Shown: positions 1 to 6,711 of the stretch, piece by piece | Position numbering within the stretch: the stretch's first letter is position 1 | Layout of the letters: each line of letters starts with the position of its first letter | Assembly (NCBI GenBank): GCA_943736015.1 | Contig: OX031063.1 | Location: forward strand, 6,677,001-6,741,000 | Length of the DNA: 64,000 nucleotides | Direction: 5' to 3' | Origin: Tridacna crocea | Taxonomy: Eukaryota > Mollusca > Bivalvia > Cardiida > Cardiidae | Position numbers and translations under genes: made by a program | The notes under the pieces: generated by a model | The model's input: only the letters and a program-made list of their open reading frames with translations | What the model was told of the DNA's origin: nothing | Database searches by the model: none

Positions 1-151
1 TTCTTTGATTTGAACAACAGGTATCAGTTGCCTCCGAAAGTGTGGAAGTTGATTTTACGATTTTATGCGCAGCACGTAACAGTCACGTATGGGTGAGATG
101 GTCATCGTAACCAAATCAATGGCCCTAGTGAGAGAAAATGAAAAAGAAAAA
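1..151 (+). repeat. Internal sub-repeat copy A (unit 1 example)
   Basis: One of the diverged sub-repeats inside each unit. Its full form starts five bases upstream, at TACCTTTCTTTGA (1674 for the next unit). It has CAACAGGTATCAGTTGCC early, ATGCGCAGCACGTAAC in the middle and ATGGTCATCGTAACC near the end, followed by an A-rich tail. These align by eye with copies B-D. It is about 156 bp, shorter than the others. Confidence 0.75.
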
Positions 152-323
152 TCCCTATAATTGACTTAAGCAATAGTTGTCATCTGCTATAAAATATTCC
201 GTAAGTCGATTTTTCATGTTTTTGCGGATACGTAAGTGGCACCTGCGAGACAGTAGACAACCTAAATGGGTTTGTTGTCACGGTATAAAAAGATTGGAGA
301 AAAAAAATTATTAAAAATTAAGT
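152..323 (+). repeat. Internal sub-repeat copy B (unit 1 example)
   Basis: Starts TCCCTATAATTGA. It shares GTCTGCTATAAAAT, AAGTCGATTTTTC, GAGACAGTAGACAACC and CACGGTATAAA with copy C, 175 bp downstream. Both copies end in an A-rich tail. Two GTAAGT motifs (200-205 and 231-236) resemble splice donors, but I give them no weight because they are not in any recognised transcript. Confidence 0.85.
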
Positions 324-499
324 TCCCTCTATTTGACCTTCTAAGCAACAGGTGTCGTCTGCTATAAAATGCTCCACAAGTCGATTTTTCACGTTTTTGC
401 GATTACGTAACCTGCACCTATGAGACGGTAGTCAACGTAAATGGATTTGTCGTCACGGTATAAAGAGACTGGAGAAAAAATATACATTAAAAATTTAGT
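324..499 (+). repeat. Internal sub-repeat copy C (unit 1 example)
   Basis: Starts TCCCTCTATTTGA. It is the closest relative of copy B, with long shared words at an offset of 175 bp. GAGACGGTAGTCAACGTAA is shared exactly with copy D. The two linked variants that mark units 19, 22, 24, 26 and 28 lie here. Confidence 0.87.
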
Positions 500-688
500 T
501 CCTTTTGTTTGATTTATGCAATAATAAGCAGTTGCTACTGAAAGAGCCTTCAGTCTTTTTTTAGCCACTTGTCGCATTATTTATTTTTTTTTTTTTCGCA
601 TGAGCGGAACTGGCACATATGAGACGGTAGTCAACGTAACTGGGTTTCTTGTTGCGGTTTGAAGAGATTAGAAAAATTACACTTCAGT
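500..688 (+). repeat. Internal sub-repeat copy D with T tract (unit 1 example)
   Basis: Starts TCCTTTTGTTTGA. It shares GAGACGGTAGTCAACGTAA with copy C, and a segment of about 30 bp around CAGTCTTTTTTTAGCCACTT with copy E. Its greater length, 189 bp, is partly due to the T tract at 584-596. Confidence 0.85.
584..596 (+). repeat. Variable poly-T tract (unit 1 example)
   Basis: A T run between CGCATTATTTA and CGCATGAGCGG. In other units it ranges from roughly 10 to about 20 T, with A or C interruptions in several (units 1, 4, 7, 8, 10, 12, 14, 29, 33). It accounts for much of the unit-to-unit length difference. On the minus strand it is a poly-A run. Confidence 0.9.
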
Positions 689-760
689 TGCCTTTGTTTG
701 ATATATGAGTTTTCAGTCTTTTTTTAGCCACTTGTCACATTAATTTCAGGGTTTGTTTTT
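689..760 (+). repeat. Internal sub-repeat copy E, truncated (unit 1 example)
   Basis: Starts TGCCTTTGTTTGA and repeats the first part of copy D, missing an internal segment of roughly 26 bp between TATATGAG and TTCAGTC. Similarity fades after CACATTAATTTC, where the unique core of the unit begins. Confidence 0.8.
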
Positions 761-786
761 TACACTGTACATTGATCACTTTGGCT

Positions 787-803
787 CATTGAAAGTTTCA
801 ATG
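787..803. repeat. 17-bp near-perfect palindrome (unit 1 example)
   Basis: CATTGAAA, one central G, TTTCAATG: an 8-bp inverted repeat. It is intact in every unit I checked except unit 13, where GAAAG became GAAGG. It sits just beyond the minus-strand AATAAA signal. It could be a dimeric protein-binding site or a short hairpin; no known factor is assigned. Confidence 0.7.
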
Positions 804-810
804 TGCAGCA

Positions 811-816
811 TTTATT
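811..816 (-). terminator. Candidate minus-strand polyadenylation signal (AATAAA)
   Basis: TTTATT on the plus strand reads AATAAA on the minus strand, in the context CCCACAATAAATGC. It lies about 280 bp downstream, in minus orientation, of the TATA-like and CCAAT elements. That spacing is compatible with a short minus-strand transcript. A six-base signal is easily found by chance in AT-rich DNA, and I see no convincing GU-rich downstream element. Confidence 0.3.
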
Positions 817-850
817 GTGGGCTGAGAGTTGGAAAAGCAAATCCAGTGAA

Positions 851-887
851 GGGCTGGGGAGTGGGGGGTGCATCGAGGGTTTAAGGG
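851..887 (+). other. G-run cluster, possible G-quadruplex
   Basis: Five runs of three or more G (GGG, GGGG, GGGGGG, GGG, GGG) occur within 37 bases, with spacers CT, AGT, TGCATCGA and TTTAA. One spacer exceeds the usual 7-base loop limit, so folding is plausible but not canonical. Unit 35 interrupts the six-G run and unit 7 alters it. Confidence 0.4.
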
Positions 888-940
888 AATTAACTCTTGC
901 AAGGGTTTTGAAAAGACCAAATCAAGGTCTTCTGCGCCCC
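865..940 (+). other. Closed 8-bp stem followed by a T run (structured RNA candidate)
   Basis: GGGGTGCA (865-872) can pair with TGCGCCCC (933-940) through eight pairs, one of them G-U, enclosing about 60 nt. Inside are the self-complementary CTTGCAAG (896-903) and a perfect hairpin with stem AAGACC/GGTCTT and loop AAATCAA (913-931). The 3' side is followed by TATTTT, resembling a Pol III stop. It has the overall size of a tRNA-like RNA, but lacks A and B boxes and a proper cloverleaf. Units 15-17 change the stem to GGGGTTCA, which weakens it. Confidence 0.25.
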
Positions 941-977
941 TATTTTCTTAAATGTTTGCCTATTTTCAGTGAAATCT

Positions 978-1048
978 GGCATGTGTGGATGGTGCATGCC
1001 CGGCAGATTGCCAAGGACTGCACAGCAGCCTTTAAAGAAGACTTTAAA
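978..1048. other. Run of four consecutive short hairpins
   Basis: In 71 bp there are four adjacent inverted repeats: GGCATG/CATGCC (978-1000, 11-nt loop), GGCA/TGCC (1002-1012), CTGC/GCAG (1018-1028) and TTTAAAG/CTTTAAA (1031-1048, 4-nt loop). Each would form on either strand. The first and last are the strongest. Unit 21 breaks one pair of the last hairpin, and units 4 and 9 change CACAGCAG to CACAGCTG in the third. It could be part of a structured non-coding RNA read from the minus-strand promoter candidate, or simply coincidence. Confidence 0.4.
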
Positions 1049-1085
1049 TCCACTTTTATGCCGTTTTTTGCACTGTTTTTTATTC

Positions 1086-1107
1086 GATATATTAAGGCGC
1101 CATTTTG
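1086..1107 (-). promoter_or_regulatory. Candidate minus-strand core promoter: YY1-like site plus TATA-like box
   Basis: Read on the minus strand, CCAAAATGGCGCC (95-107 bp past unit position 1000) contains AAAATGGCGCC, close to the YY1 consensus AANATGGCGGC, and is followed directly by TTAATATATC, a TATA-like sequence. The nearest CCAAT box (1129-1133) lies about 35 bp upstream in this orientation, a common spacing in animal promoters, so initiation would be predicted near 1055-1065. A second TATA-like word, CATAAAAG on the minus strand (1053-1060), offers an alternative. This is motif evidence only. Confidence 0.4.
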
Positions 1108-1128
1108 GAGCGATTTTGAAGCTCTCTG

Positions 1129-1262
1129 ATTGGCTGATGGGCCCGAGTTTGAATTCTAAGGTCTTCTCTGATTGGCTGTTGGTATCCATTGTTGGTATCC
1201 AATCTGATTTCCTTAAAGCTTCTCTGATTGGATAATTTCAGAGAGGGAAGAGATTTGATTGG
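1129..1262. promoter_or_regulatory. Cluster of five CCAAT (NF-Y type) boxes
   Basis: Four ATTGG words (1129-1133, 1171-1175, 1227-1231, 1258-1262) and one CCAAT (1199-1203) occur in 134 bp, with centre spacings of 42, 28, 28 and 31 bp. Three of the four ATTGG boxes sit in GATTGGCTG, a good match to the extended NF-Y site. NF-Y binds either orientation, and arrays of CCAAT boxes about three helical turns apart are typical of strong animal promoters. The boxes themselves are intact in every unit I checked; neighbouring bases change in units 2 and 8. The cluster could serve minus-strand transcription (toward 1060) or plus-strand transcription (toward 1318); only the minus side has a credible TATA/YY1 arrangement. 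Confidence 0.55.
1178..1203 (+). repeat. Two abutting 13-bp direct repeats inside the CCAAT cluster
   Basis: GTTGGTATCCATT (1178-1190) is followed directly by GTTGGTATCCAAT (1191-1203), with one mismatch. The mismatch turns the second copy into the only forward CCAAT box of the cluster, so this box may have arisen by a local duplication plus one substitution. Confidence 0.7.
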
Positions 1263-1273
1263 CTGATGGGAAA

Positions 1274-1280
1274 GGGGGGG
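1274..1280 (+). repeat. Variable G tract (unit 1 example)
   Basis: The tract is 7 G in most units, 8 G in units 3, 5, 12, 27, 29 and 33, and 6 G in units 13, 18 and 21. It lies just downstream of the fifth CCAAT box. It is a simple slippage marker useful for tracing unit ancestry. Confidence 0.85.
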
Positions 1281-1325
1281 AAATATCTGTTTATCTTTAT
1301 TAACCTTTTACCACACAATGACGCG

Positions 1326-1346
1326 GCCTTTTAACACCCCAAAGGC
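1326..1346. other. Short hairpin GCCTTT/AAAGGC
   Basis: A perfect 6-bp inverted repeat with a 9-nt loop, eight bases after the ATG at 1318. It is weak alone, but it precedes the longer hairpin at 1364-1405. Confidence 0.3.
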
Positions 1347-1363
1347 TTATGAAAATAATCTGA

Positions 1364-1405
1364 GGAAAGGAGAAAATACAGGTTACCAGCATTTTCTCCT
1401 TTTCC
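1364..1405. other. Strong 42-bp hairpin
   Basis: GGAAAGGAGAAAAT (1364-1377) pairs with ATTTTCTCCTTTTCC (1391-1405) as 14 pairs with one bulged T, closing a 13-nt loop that contains GGTTACC. It is the longest inverted repeat I see in the unit. Units 20, 24 and 28 change one arm to ATGTTCTCC, which introduces a mismatch, and unit 11 changes CTCCTTTTCC to CTCCATTTCC. These were not compensated in the opposite arm, so there is no covariation support for an RNA role. Confidence 0.5.
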
Positions 1406-1440
1406 CACAATGTTTTCCACCCTATCAAAGAAAAAATTTG

Positions 1441-1514
1441 ATTTTGAGTTATTCTTACATCTTATTTTATCTTTTTGGCCTACTTGTAAATTTCTTCAAA
1501 CAAGAACAAGATTT
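1441..1514 (+). other. T-rich linker without recognised content
   Basis: AT-rich, pyrimidine-biased stretch between the end of the hairpin segment and sub-repeat copy F. Apart from one common silent-type variant (TGATTTTGAG or TGATATTGAG at its left end) and GGCCTAC/GACCTAC in units 10 and 12, I see no structure or motif in it. Confidence 0.5.
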
Positions 1515-1673
1515 CTTTTATCGGAAAAAGTTTCCGCAACAGCAACCAGTTGCTTCTGAATTTTATATTTTCGCACAGCGGTTAAACATAAAATTGACTT
1601 TTGACTCGCGTGGTCATCCAAATTGGTTCAATGTTTTCATGACCCTGGTAAGAAAACAGGGAAAATTTTTGTT
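1515..1673 (+). repeat. Internal sub-repeat copy F, strongly diverged (unit 1 example)
   Basis: Aligns by eye with copy A of the next unit: CAACAGCAACCAGTTGCTTC against CAACAGGTATCAGTTGCCTC, TTTCGCACAGCGG against ATGCGCAGCACG, TGGTCATCCAAATTGG against TGGTCATCGTAACC, and CCCTGGTAAGAAAA against CCCTAGTGAGAGAAAA. A possible further copy, shorter and weaker, ends near 1440: CAATGTTTTC with CACCCTATCAAAGAAAA at 1408-1436. Confidence 0.6.
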
Positions 1674-1678
1674 TACCT

Positions 1679-3356
1679 TTCTTTGATTTGAACAACAAGT
1701 ATCAGTTGCCTCCGAAAGTGTGGAAGTTGATTTTACGATTTTATGCGCAGCACGTAACAGTCACGTATGGGTGAGATGGTCATCGTAACCAAATCAATGG
1801 CCCTAGTGAGAGAAAATGAAAAAGAAAAATCCCTATAATTGACTTAAGCAATAGTTGTCGTCTGCTATAAAATATTCCGTAAGTCGATTTTTCATGTTTT
1901 TGCGGATACGTAAGTGGCACCTGCGAGACAGTAGACAACCTAAATGGGTTTGTTGTCACGGTATAAAAAGATTGGAGAAAAAAAATTATTAAAAATTAAG
2001 TTCCCTCTATTTGACCTTCTAAGCAACAGGTGTCGTCTGCTATAAAATGCTCCACAAGTCGATTTTTTGTGTTTTTGCGATTACGTAACCTGCACCTATG
2101 AGACGGTAGTCAACGTAAATGGATTTGTCGTCACGGTATAAAGAGACTGGAGAAAAAATATACATTAAAAATTTAGTTCCTTTTGTTTGATTTATGCAAT
2201 AATAAGCAGTTGCTACTGAAAGAGCCTTCAGTCTTTTTTTAGCCACTTGTCGCATTATTTTTTTTTTTTTTTTTCGCATGAGCGGAACTGGCACATATGA
2301 GACGGTAGTCAACGTGACTGGGTTTCTTGTTGCGGTTTGAAGAGATTAGAAAAATTACACTTCAGTTGCCTTTGTTTGATATATGAGTTTTCAGTCTTTT
2401 TTTAGCCACTTGTCACATTAATTTCAGGGTTTGTTTTTTACACTGTACATTGATCACTTTGGCTCATTGAAAGTTTCAATGTGCAGCATTTATTGTGGGC
2501 TGAGAGTTGGAAAAGCAAATCCAGTGAAGGGCTGGGGAGTGGGGGGTGCATCGAGGGTTTAAGGGAATTAACTCTTGCAAGGGTTTTGAAAAGACCAAAT
2601 CAAGGTCTTCTGCGCCCCTATTTTCTTAAATGTTTGCCTATTTTCAGTGAAATCTGGCATGTGTGGATGGTGCATGCCCGGCAGATTGCCAAGGACTGCA
2701 CAGCAGCCTTTAAAGAAGACTTTAAATCCACTTTTATGCCGTTTTTTGCACTGTTTTTTATTCGATATATTAAGGCGCCATTTTGGAGCGATTTTGAAGC
2801 TCTCTGATTGGCTGATGGGCCCGAGTTTGAATTCTAAGGTCTTCTCTGATTGGCTGTTGATATCCATTGTTGGTATCCAATCTGATTTCCTTAAAGCTTC
2901 TCTGATTGGATAATTTCAGAGAGGGAAGAGATTTGATTGGCTGATGGGAAAGGGGGGGAAATATCTGTTTATCTTTATTAACCTTTTACCACACAATGAC
3001 GCGGCCTTTTAACACCCCAAAGGCTTATGAAAATAATCTGAGGAAAGGAGAAAATACAGGTTACCAGCATTTTCTCCTTTTCCCACAATGTTTTCCACCC
3101 TATCAAAGAAAAAATTTGATTTTGAGTTATTCTTACATCTTATTTTATCTTTTTGGCCTACTTGTAAATTTCTTCAAACAAGAACAAGATTTCTTTTATC
3201 GGAAAAAGTTTCCGCAACAGCAACCAGTTGCTTCTGAATTTTATATTTTCGTACAGCGGTTAAACATAAAATTGACTTTTGACTCGCGCGGTCATCCAAA
3301 TTGGTTCAATGTTTTCATGACCCTGGTAAGAAAACAGGGAAAATTTTTGTTTACCT
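1679..3356 (+). repeat. Array unit 2, 1678 bp
   Basis: Distinguishing variants: AACAAGTATC near 1693, TTTTTTGTGT for TTTTTCGCGT near 2065 (two neighbouring CpG transitions), CAACGTGACT near 2314, GTTGATATCC inside the CCAAT cluster near 2858, and TTCGTACAG near 3250. Confidence 0.97.
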
Positions 3357-5035
3357 TTCTTTGATTTGAACAACAGGTATCAGTTGCCTCCGAAAGTGTG
3401 GAAGTTGATTTTACGATTTTATGCGCAGCACGTAACAGTCACGTATGGGTGAGATGGTCATCGTAACCAAATCAATGGCCCTAGTGAGAGAAAATGAAAA
3501 AGAAAAATCCCTATAATTGACTTAAGCAATAGTTGTCGTCTGCTATAAAATATTCCGTAAGTCGATTTTTCATGTTTTTGCGGATACGTAAGTGGCACCT
3601 GCGAGACAGTAGACAACCTAAATGGGTTTGTTGTCACGGTATAAAAAGATTGGAGAAAAAAAATTATTAAAAATTAAGTTCCCTCTATTTGACCTTCTAA
3701 GCAACAGGTGTCGTCTGCTATAAAATGCTCCACAAGTCGATTTTTCGCGTTTTTGCGATTACGTAACCTGCACCTATGAGACGGTAGTCAACGTAAATGG
3801 ATTTGTCGTCACGGTATAAAGAGACTGGAGAAAAAATATACATTAAAAATTTAGTTCCTTTTGTTTGATTTATGCAATAATAAGCAGTTGCTACTGAAGG
3901 AGCCTTCAGTCTTTTTTTAGCCACTTGTCGCATTATTTTTTTTTTTTTTTTTCGCATGAGCGGAACTGGCACATATGAGACGGTAGTCAACGTAACTGGG
4001 TTTCTTGTTGCGGTTTGAAGAGATTAGAAAAATTACACTTCAGTTGCCTTTGTTTGATATATGAGTTTTCAGTCTTTTTTTAGCCACTTGTCACATTAAT
4101 TTCAGGGTTTGTTTTTTACACTGTACATTGATCACTTTGGCTCATTGAAAGTTTCAATGTGCAGCATTTATTGTGGGCTGAGAGTTGGAAAAGCAAATCC
4201 AGTGAAGGGCTGGGGAGTGGGGGGTGCATCGAGGGTTTAAGGGAATTAACTCTTGCAAGGGTTTTGAAAAGACCAAATCAAGGTCTTCTGCGCCCCTATT
4301 TTCTTAAATGTTTGCCTATTTTCAGTGAAATCTGGCATGTGTGGATGGTGCATGCCCGGCAGATTGCCAAGGACTGCACAGCAGCCTTTAAAGAAGACTT
4401 TAAATCCACTTTTATGCCGTTTTTTGCACTGTTTTTTATTCGATATATTAAGGCGCCATTTTGGAGCGATTTTGAAGCTCTCTGATTGGCTGATGGGCCC
4501 GAGTTTGAATTCTAAGGTCTTCTCTGATTGGCTGTTGGTATCCATTGTTGGTATCCAATCTGATTTCCTTAAAGCTTCTCTGATTGGATAATTTCAGAGA
4601 GGGAAGAGATTTGATTGGCTGATGGGAAAGGGGGGGGAAATATCTGTTTATCTTTATTAACCTTTTACCACACAATGACGCGGCCTTTTAACACCCCAAA
4701 GGCTTATGAAAATAATCTGAGGAAAGGAGAAAATACAGGTTACCAGCATTTTCTCCTTTTCCCACAATGTTTTCCACCCTATCAAAGAAAAAATTTGATT
4801 TTGAGTTATTCTTACATCTTATTTTATCTTTTTGGCCTACTTGTAAATTTCTTCAAACAAGAACAAGATTTCTTTTATCGGAAAAAGTTTCCGCAACAGC
4901 AACCAGTTGCTTCTGAATTTTATATTTTCGCACAGCGGTTAAACATAAAATTGACTTTTGACTCGCGCGGTCATCCAAATTGGTTCAATGTTTTCATGAC
5001 CCTGGTAAGAAAACAGGGAAAATTTTTGTTTACCT
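3357..5035 (+). repeat. Array unit 3, 1679 bp
   Basis: Distinguishing variants: CTGAAGGAGCC for CTGAAAGAGCC near 3896 and an 8-G tract near 4630. Otherwise it is close to the common form. Confidence 0.97.
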
Positions 5036-6711
5036 TTCTTTGATTTGAACAACAGGTATCAGTTGCCTCCGAAAGTGTGGAAGTTGATTTTACGATTTTA
5101 TGCGCAGCACGTAACAGTCACGTATGGGTGAGATGGTCATCGTAACCAAATCAATGGCCCTAGTGAGAGAAAATGAAAAAGAAAAATCCCTATAATTGAC
5201 TTAAGCAATAGTTGTCGTCTGCTATAAAATATTCCGTAAGTCGATTTTTCATGTTTTTGCGGATACGTAAGTGGCACCTGCGAGACAGTAGACAACCTAA
5301 ATGGGTTTGTTGTCACGGTATAAAAAGATTGGAGAAAAAAAATTATTAAAAATTAAGTTCCCTCTATTTGACCTTCTAAGCAACAGGTGTCGTCTGCTAT
5401 AAAATGCTCCACAAGTCGATTTTTCGCGTTTTTGCGATTACGTAACCTGCACCTATGAGACGGTAGTCAACGTAAATGGATTTGTCGTCACGGTATAAAG
5501 AGACTGGAGAAAAAATATACATTAAAAATTTAGTTCCTTTTGTTTGATTTATGCAATAATAAGCAGTTGCTACTGAAAGAGCCTTCAGTCTTTTTTTAGC
5601 CACTTGTCGCATTATTATTTTTTTTTTTTCGCATGAGCGGAACTGGCACATATGAGACGGTAGTCAACGTAACTGGGTTTCTTGTTGCGGTTTGAAGAGA
5701 TTAGAAAAATTACACTTCAGTTGCCTTTGTTTGATATATGAGTTTTCAGTCTTTTTTTAGCCACTTGTCACATTAATTTCAGGGTTTGTTTTTTACACTG
5801 TACATTGATCACTTTGGCTCATTGAAAGTTTCAATGTGCAGCATTTATTGTGGGCTGAGAGTTGGAAAAGCAAATCCAGTGAAGGGCTGGGGAGTGGGGG
5901 GTGCATCGAGGGTTTAAGGGAATTAACTCTTGCAAGGGTTTTGAAAAGACCAAATCAAGGTCTTCTGCGCCCCTATTTTCTTAAATGTTTGCCTATTTTC
6001 AGTGAAATCTGGCATGTGTGGATGGTGCATGCCCGGCAGATTGCCAAGGACTGCACAGCTGCCTTTAAAGAAGACTTTAAATCCACTTTTATGCCGTTTT
6101 TTGCACTGTTTTTTATTCGATATATTAAGGCGCCATTTTGGAGCGATTTTGAAGCTCTCTGATTGGCTGATGGGCACGAGTTTGAATTCTAAGGTCTTCT
6201 CTGATTGGCTGTTGGTATCCATTGTTGGTATCCAATCTGATTTCCTTAAAGCTTCTCTGATTGGATAATTTCAGAGAGGGAAGAGATTTGATTGGCTGAT
6301 GGGAAAGGGGGGGAAATATCTGTTTATCTTTATTAACCTTTTACCACACAATGACGCGGCCTTTTAACACCCCAAAGGCTTATGAAAATAATCTGAGGAA
6401 AGGAGAAAATACAGGTTACCAGCATTTTCTCCTTTTCCCACAATGTTTTCCACCCTATCAAAGAAAAAATTTGATTTTGAGTTATTCTTACATCTTATTT
6501 TATCTTTTTGGCCTACTTGTAAATTTCTTCAAACAAGAACAAGATTTCTTTTATCGGAAAAAGTTTCTGCAACAGCAACCAGTTGCTTCTGAATTTTATA
6601 TTTTCGCACAGCGGTTAAACATAAAATTGACTTTTGACTCGCGCGGTCATCCAAATTGGTTCAATGTTTTCATGACCCTGGTAAGAAAACAGGGAAAATT
6701 TTTGTTTACTT
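5036..6711 (+). repeat. Array unit 4, 1676 bp
   Basis: Carries CACAGCTGCC near 6056 and GGGCACGAG near 6174, two core variants seen elsewhere only in unit 9. The second destroys the ApaI-type GGGCCC. Also TTTCTGCAAC near 6566 (CpG transition), TTTACTTTTC near 6707, and a short T tract interrupted by A. Confidence 0.97.

Larger units (their letters stand above)
1..1678 (+). repeat. Array unit 1 (reference for landmarks), 1678 bp
   Basis: Used as the coordinate reference for sub-features. Differences from the common form: GTCATCTGC instead of GTCGTCTGC near 180, TTTTTCACG instead of TTTTTCGCG near 385, an A interrupting the T tract at 583, and CGTGGTCAT instead of CGCGGTCAT near 1610. The first, second and fourth are CpG transitions. 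The G tract is 7 G (1274-1280). Confidence 0.97.
1318..1686 (+). other. Longest ATG-initiated open frame of the unit, 122 codons; probably not a gene
   Basis: It begins at an ATG 56 bp after the CCAAT cluster and crosses into the next unit, ending TTTCTTTGA. The hypothetical product has one hydrophobic stretch at about residues 40-60 (ILSYSYILFYLFGLL) and no family I recognise. In units with 8 or 6 G the frame opens further upstream. Among copies I see many amino-acid changes (for example positions 22, 25, 35, 45, 53, 69, 73 and 85) against few silent ones, and unit 33 has a stop at about codon 40. That is what an untranslated frame would show, and the frame overlaps hairpins and sub-repeats. 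Confidence 0.12.

Noticed and set aside
200-236. Two GTAAGT splice-donor words in sub-repeat copy B
   Set aside because: Both are single hexamers in a satellite monomer, without an exon, acceptor pairing or reading frame to support splicing.
538-553. Histone-type 3' stem-loop on the minus strand
   Set aside because: The minus strand reads AAGGCTCTTTCAG, close to the histone element, but the 3' arm (TAGC) cannot pair with GGCTCT, the loop is one base short, and no histone frame is present.
865-940. tRNA gene
   Set aside because: The length and terminal stem fit, but there is no acceptable D arm, anticodon arm or TTCGA-type loop, and no internal A or B box.
803-1129. 108-codon plus-strand frame repeated in nearly every unit
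   Set aside because: It opens with GTG, not ATG, which is not credible for a eukaryotic gene. It overlaps the hairpins and promoter motifs, is stopped in unit 5 and altered in unit 37, and matches no family I know.
890-1189. 99-codon minus-strand frame starting with ATG inside the CCAAT cluster
   Set aside because: Its start lies upstream of the predicted minus-strand TATA. Units 22 and 26 have a stop from GAATTCTTAGG, unit 37 has a frame change, and the product resembles nothing known. It is open mainly because the copies are homogenised.
969-1235. 88-codon plus-strand frame overlapping the CCAAT boxes
   Set aside because: It has a GTG start, overlaps other frames on both strands, and contains codons made of the CCAAT motifs. 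There is no protein-level signal.
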